From MED-G20 sp038108155 (GTDB lineage Bacteria; Bacteroidota; Bacteroidia; Flavobacteriales_D; Parvicellaceae): a stretch of DNA of 7,571 nt. Positions 5,146-7,571 of the stretch are shown here, piece after piece (the stretch's first letter is position 1; each line of letters opens with the position of its first letter). The notes under the pieces were generated by a model. The model was not told the origin of the DNA. It made no database searches and was given only the letters and a program-made list of their open reading frames with translations. A program made the translations under genes and the position numbers. The stretch covers positions 1-7,571 of the forward strand of contig JAYNHP010000066.1 in assembly GCA_038108155.1 (NCBI GenBank). The letters run 5' to 3'.

Positions 5146-6476
5146 AAACCTAAAATCCTAGAAAGATCATTATAAAAAACGAAAATGAAAATAAAGAGAA
5201 TAATAACCGTTCCTATTTTATAGAAAAAATCTAAAAGCCAATCTGGTAAATCTCTCTTGATTAATTTTTCAATAGTAAGAATTAAAGCTTGTCCTCCATC
5301 TAGAACAGGTAAAGGTAGAAGATTAACAATGCCCAAGCTAATACTTATGAATGCAATCAAATATATAAAGGAATACAAGCCTCCATGAATAACTGATTGT
5401 CCAGCATATTGCCCGATCATGACCGGTCCTCCTAAATTTTTAGGAGAAATTGAACCAGAGACCATTTTCCCGATAAATAAAATTGAGCTTTGAATTACCT
5501 CATAAGTTTGCTCAAAAGAATTAGTAAAGGATTTTAAAAAACCATATCTCGTAAACTTTCTTAAATCTGATTTAAGAATATACGATGATGTAATTCCCAT
5601 TTGCCAGTTGAAGCTATCTTCATACAAAACAGGTTTGATTTGTAAATCTATTTTTTTATTATTTCTTAAAACTGTTATTTGCATTTCCTTGCCGTCTGAA
5701 TCATTAACTAGCTTTTTTATCTCTGACCAAGAAGAAATATTTTTATTATTTATTTGAATGATTTTATCACCAGCAACTAACCCCCCTTTTTCGGCTGGGC
5801 TTGATTTAATCACTGCCCCAATAATAGGTTCGAGAGGAGGAACGATTCCTAATATTAATAAAAAATTTGACGGTTGTTCGGTATTTAACCAATTTTTGAT
5901 TTCAAATTTGTGCGTAGAGAAGTTTTCTCCTCGTTTTATTTCTAAAGAAATTGTACCTGTGTCTCCTAGCCTTTTGGAAAGAGCAACTTGAGCGTCTGAA
6001 TAGGAAGAAATTTTAGTGTTATCTATTTCTAAGATTTCATCATTTTTTTGTAAGCCAAGTATTTGAGCATCAGAATTTGGTAAAACATCACCTATGATTG
6101 GGGAAATTTTGTAAACTCCATATAAATTTATAGAAAAAAATATTACCAATGCCAAAAAAAAGTTAAACAAAGGTCCGCCTAAAGTTATTAAAAGTTTTTG
6201 GTAATATTTTTTTGAACTATAAGAATCACTTTCTAGAGACTTGTCTATGGGTTCTTCTCCATGCATTTTGACATATCCTCCAAAGGGCAAAATTCTTAAA
6301 TTAAAGGTTGTATTATTTTTTGTTTGCCAGCATTTAATAGATCTTCCAAATCCAATAGAAAAGTCCAATACTCTTACTCCAAAAAGCCTAGCAAAGAAAA
6401 AATGACCAAGCTCATGAATGAAAACAATAATAGAGATTAGAGTTAAAAAAGAGAGTATGTAAGTTAAAAAAGTCAT
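5142..6476 (-). CDS. rseP: Inner-membrane site-2 zinc protease RseP (regulated intramembrane proteolysis)
   Basis: RseP is the intramembrane metalloprotease that, in E. coli, cuts the anti-sigma factor RseA after DegS and so releases sigma-E during outer membrane stress; it also clears remnant signal peptides. The 444-residue protein matches the family length (about 450). The zinc site H-E-x-x-H is at 21-25 in the first membrane helix (H-E-L-G-H, Glu22 catalytic). The third zinc ligand is Asp393 in N-L-L-P-L-P-V-L-D-G-G. The membrane-associated loop F-G-G-Y-V-K-M is at about 65-71, and the conserved L-G-G-P-V-M-I-G is at 348-355. Two tandem PDZ domains fill about 123-205 and 215-290. Predicted membrane helices are near 5-28, 96-118, 365-390 and 421-437. 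Both ends overlap neighbours by 4 bases in ATGA junctions (dxr upstream, bamA downstream), and no clear ribosome binding site is seen. The substrate here is unknown, since no rseA or rpoE is in the window. Confidence 0.97.
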   Translation of the reverse strand: MTFLTYILSFLTLISIIVFIHELGHFFFARLFGVRVLDFSIGFGRSIKCWQTKNNTTFNLRILPFGGYVKMHGEEPIDKSLESDSYSSKKYYQKLLITLGGPLFNFFLALVIFFSINLYGVYKISPIIGDVLPNSDAQILGLQKNDEILEIDNTKISSYSDAQVALSKRLGDTGTISLEIKRGENFSTHKFEIKNWLNTEQPSNFLLILGIVPPLEPIIGAVIKSSPAEKGGLVAGDKIIQINNKNISSWSEIKKLVNDSDGKEMQITVLRNNKKIDLQIKPVLYEDSFNWQMGITSSYILKSDLRKFTRYGFLKSFTNSFEQTYEVIQSSILFIGKMVSGSISPKNLGGPVMIGQYAGQSVIHGGLYSFIYLIAFISISLGIVNLLPLPVLDGGQALILTIEKLIKRDLPDWLLDFFYKIGTVIILFIFIFVFYNDLSRILGL

Positions 6477-7571
6477 TTAATAAGTTGTTTTGAAAGGTGG
6501 TTAGATATTTTTATTGCTTCCTCATTAAAATCTTGAATTGCATCCAATGTTACAGAATTCAACTTTATATTGTTTTTGTCAGCATAGTCTAAAACTTCTG
6601 AGATAAGTCTATAAATATCAAGAAATTTTATATTGTCCATCAAAAAATGATTTACAGCTACTTCATTTGCAGCGTTTAAAAAAATTGGCATTCCCTTACC
6701 TGCCTCTATAGCAAAGTAAGCAAAATCTAACGATGGAAACTTTATTCGATCTATTTTTTTAAAAGTAAGTTCACTTAGCATGCTTATATCAATTCTTTCT
6801 AAGCCATTTTCAAAGATTTTGGGATAAGAAAGCCCATATGAAATAGGTATTTTCATATCTGGCTTCGCCATAGAGGCTAAAATTGTTCCATCATCAAACT
6901 CAACGAAAGAATGAATTAAGCTTTCAGGATGAATAATTGCTTCAATTTTTTTATGATTTACTCCAAACAAAAACTTAGCTTCAATTATCTCTAGCGCCTT
7001 ATTCATTAGGGTTGAAGAGTCAATTGTAATTTTTTTTCCCATTTTCCATACTGGATGATTTAAGGCCTGATTTTTAGTTATTGCCTTAAATTTATTTCTA
7101 GGTAAAGAGTGAAATGGACCTCCTGAGCATGTAAGTATAATTTTTGAAATACTGTCTAATTCTCGTCCGTTGATAATCTGGTGAATTGCACAATGTTCAG
7201 AATCAATTGGAATGATTTGAGCTCCATGTTTTTTTGCTTCATTAACTATAAATTCTCCAGCCATTACCAAAGGTTCTTTATTAGCTATTAAAACCTTCTT
7301 TCCTGATAGGATGGAATGATGAATTAGCTCAAAACCATCCGATCCTGATATTGCAGCTACTACCGTATCTACATTATTACTAGAAATTAATTTTAGAAGA
7401 TCATTTTTATTTATAAGTCTCTCAGAAGTTAATTTGCCTTCTAACTTTTCTATGTATATTTTTGCTTTCTTATGTCTTTTTGCTTGTGCCTTTGCAGACT
7501 CTATATTAGAGAGAGCGACTAAGCAGGCAACTTCATATTTTTCTTTATTTTTTTCAATAACCTCAAGAGAG
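6473..7571 (-). CDS. dxr: 1-deoxy-D-xylulose 5-phosphate reductoisomerase, 5' end outside the window
   Basis: Dxr (IspC) converts DXP to MEP with NADPH and a divalent metal, the committed step of the non-mevalonate isoprenoid pathway in the cytoplasm. From 7570 leftwards the frame is open for 365 codons. It starts S-L-E-V-I, which aligns near residue 17 of E. coli Dxr, so only about 16 residues, including the G-S-T-G-S-I-G nucleotide motif, are missing. The ATG at 7270 is internal (M-V-M-A-G after A-N-K-E-P-L-V) and is not the start. Counting from the window edge, the metal ligands are Asp123 and Glu125 (in P-I-D-S-E-H) and Glu194 (in M-N-K-A-L-E), matching E. coli Asp150, Glu152 and Glu231. 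The substrate loop S-G-G-P-F, the H-P-x-W-x-M-G loop and I-H-P-x-S-x-I-H-S are intact. The segment after the first nucleotide domain reads S-G-S-D-G-F-E-L rather than the usual G-x-x-G-L-x-P-T. The TGA stop overlaps the rseP ATG by 4 bases. Confidence 0.97.
   Translation of the reverse strand, partial: SLEVIEKNKEKYEVACLVALSNIESAKAQAKRHKKAKIYIEKLEGKLTSERLINKNDLLKLISSNNVDTVVAAISGSDGFELIHHSILSGKKVLIANKEPLVMAGEFIVNEAKKHGAQIIPIDSEHCAIHQIINGRELDSISKIILTCSGGPFHSLPRNKFKAITKNQALNHPVWKMGKKITIDSSTLMNKALEIIEAKFLFGVNHKKIEAIIHPESLIHSFVEFDDGTILASMAKPDMKIPISYGLSYPKIFENGLERIDISMLSELTFKKIDRIKFPSLDFAYFAIEAGKGMPIFLNAANEVAVNHFLMDNIKFLDIYRLISEVLDYADKNNIKLNSVTLDAIQDFNEEAIKISNHLSKQLIK

Noticed and set aside
5758..5991. 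Plus-strand open frame opposite rseP
   Set aside because: Lies wholly within the PDZ region of rseP and shows no protein-family features.
7268..7270. ATG at 7270 as the start of dxr
   Set aside because: The frame stays open to the window edge for 100 further codons that align with the N-terminal nucleotide-binding domain of Dxr, so this Met is internal.
1..7571. Mobile elements, CRISPR arrays, tRNA or rRNA genes, or a new defence or accessory system
   Set aside because: Coding sequence covers almost the whole window with conserved housekeeping genes, and I saw no direct repeat arrays, transposase motifs or RNA gene signatures.

Overview
The window is a single block of tightly packed genes, all on the minus strand. 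It reads, in transcription order from the right-hand end: dxr (5' end cut off) - rseP - bamA - skp - lpxD - fabZ - lpxA - lpxB (only the first 7 codons present). This is the classical gammaproteobacterial envelope-biogenesis cluster. The presence of skp between bamA and lpxD, and of lpxB directly after lpxA with no lpxI between them, fits a gamma- or betaproteobacterium better than an alphaproteobacterium. The DNA is very AT-rich (about one third G+C by eye). Genes overlap by 4 to 8 bases at four of the seven junctions, and only one intergenic gap exceeds 12 bases. Such compact, AT-rich DNA suggests a streamlined marine gammaproteobacterium, SAR86-like being my best guess. That assignment is an inference; SUP05-like, Francisella-like or endosymbiont lineages are not excluded.

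Layout from left to right: lpxB start (1-22, TTG start), lpxA (35-805), fabZ (802-1239), lpxD (1232-2206, TTG start), skp (2216-2740), an 80-base gap with a strong ribosome binding site and an 8-bp inverted repeat (2741-2820), bamA (2821-5145), rseP (5142-6476), and dxr (6473 to the right edge). There are no RNA genes, mobile elements, CRISPR arrays or plus-strand genes that I can support.

The genes work together on the outer membrane. Dxr makes MEP for isoprenoids, including the undecaprenyl carrier. RseP is the site-2 protease that in E. coli releases sigma-E when outer membrane protein assembly fails. Skp carries unfolded outer membrane proteins across the periplasm to BamA, which inserts them. 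LpxA, LpxD and LpxB build lipid A, and FabZ competes with LpxA and LpxD for 3-hydroxyacyl-ACP.

I found no new multi-gene system. The most interesting signals are residue-level. The acyl-chain 'ruler' positions of both LpxA and LpxD carry bulkier side chains than in E. coli (Gly173 to Leu; Met290 to Tyr), suggesting a lipid A with shorter acyl chains. LpxD lacks the conserved Gly-His pair (Asp-Asn instead) and LpxA lacks the histidine equivalent to E. coli His144. BamA has a cysteine pair in a different extracellular loop from E. coli. Skp is predicted to be acidic rather than basic. A run of eight G lies inside lpxD.
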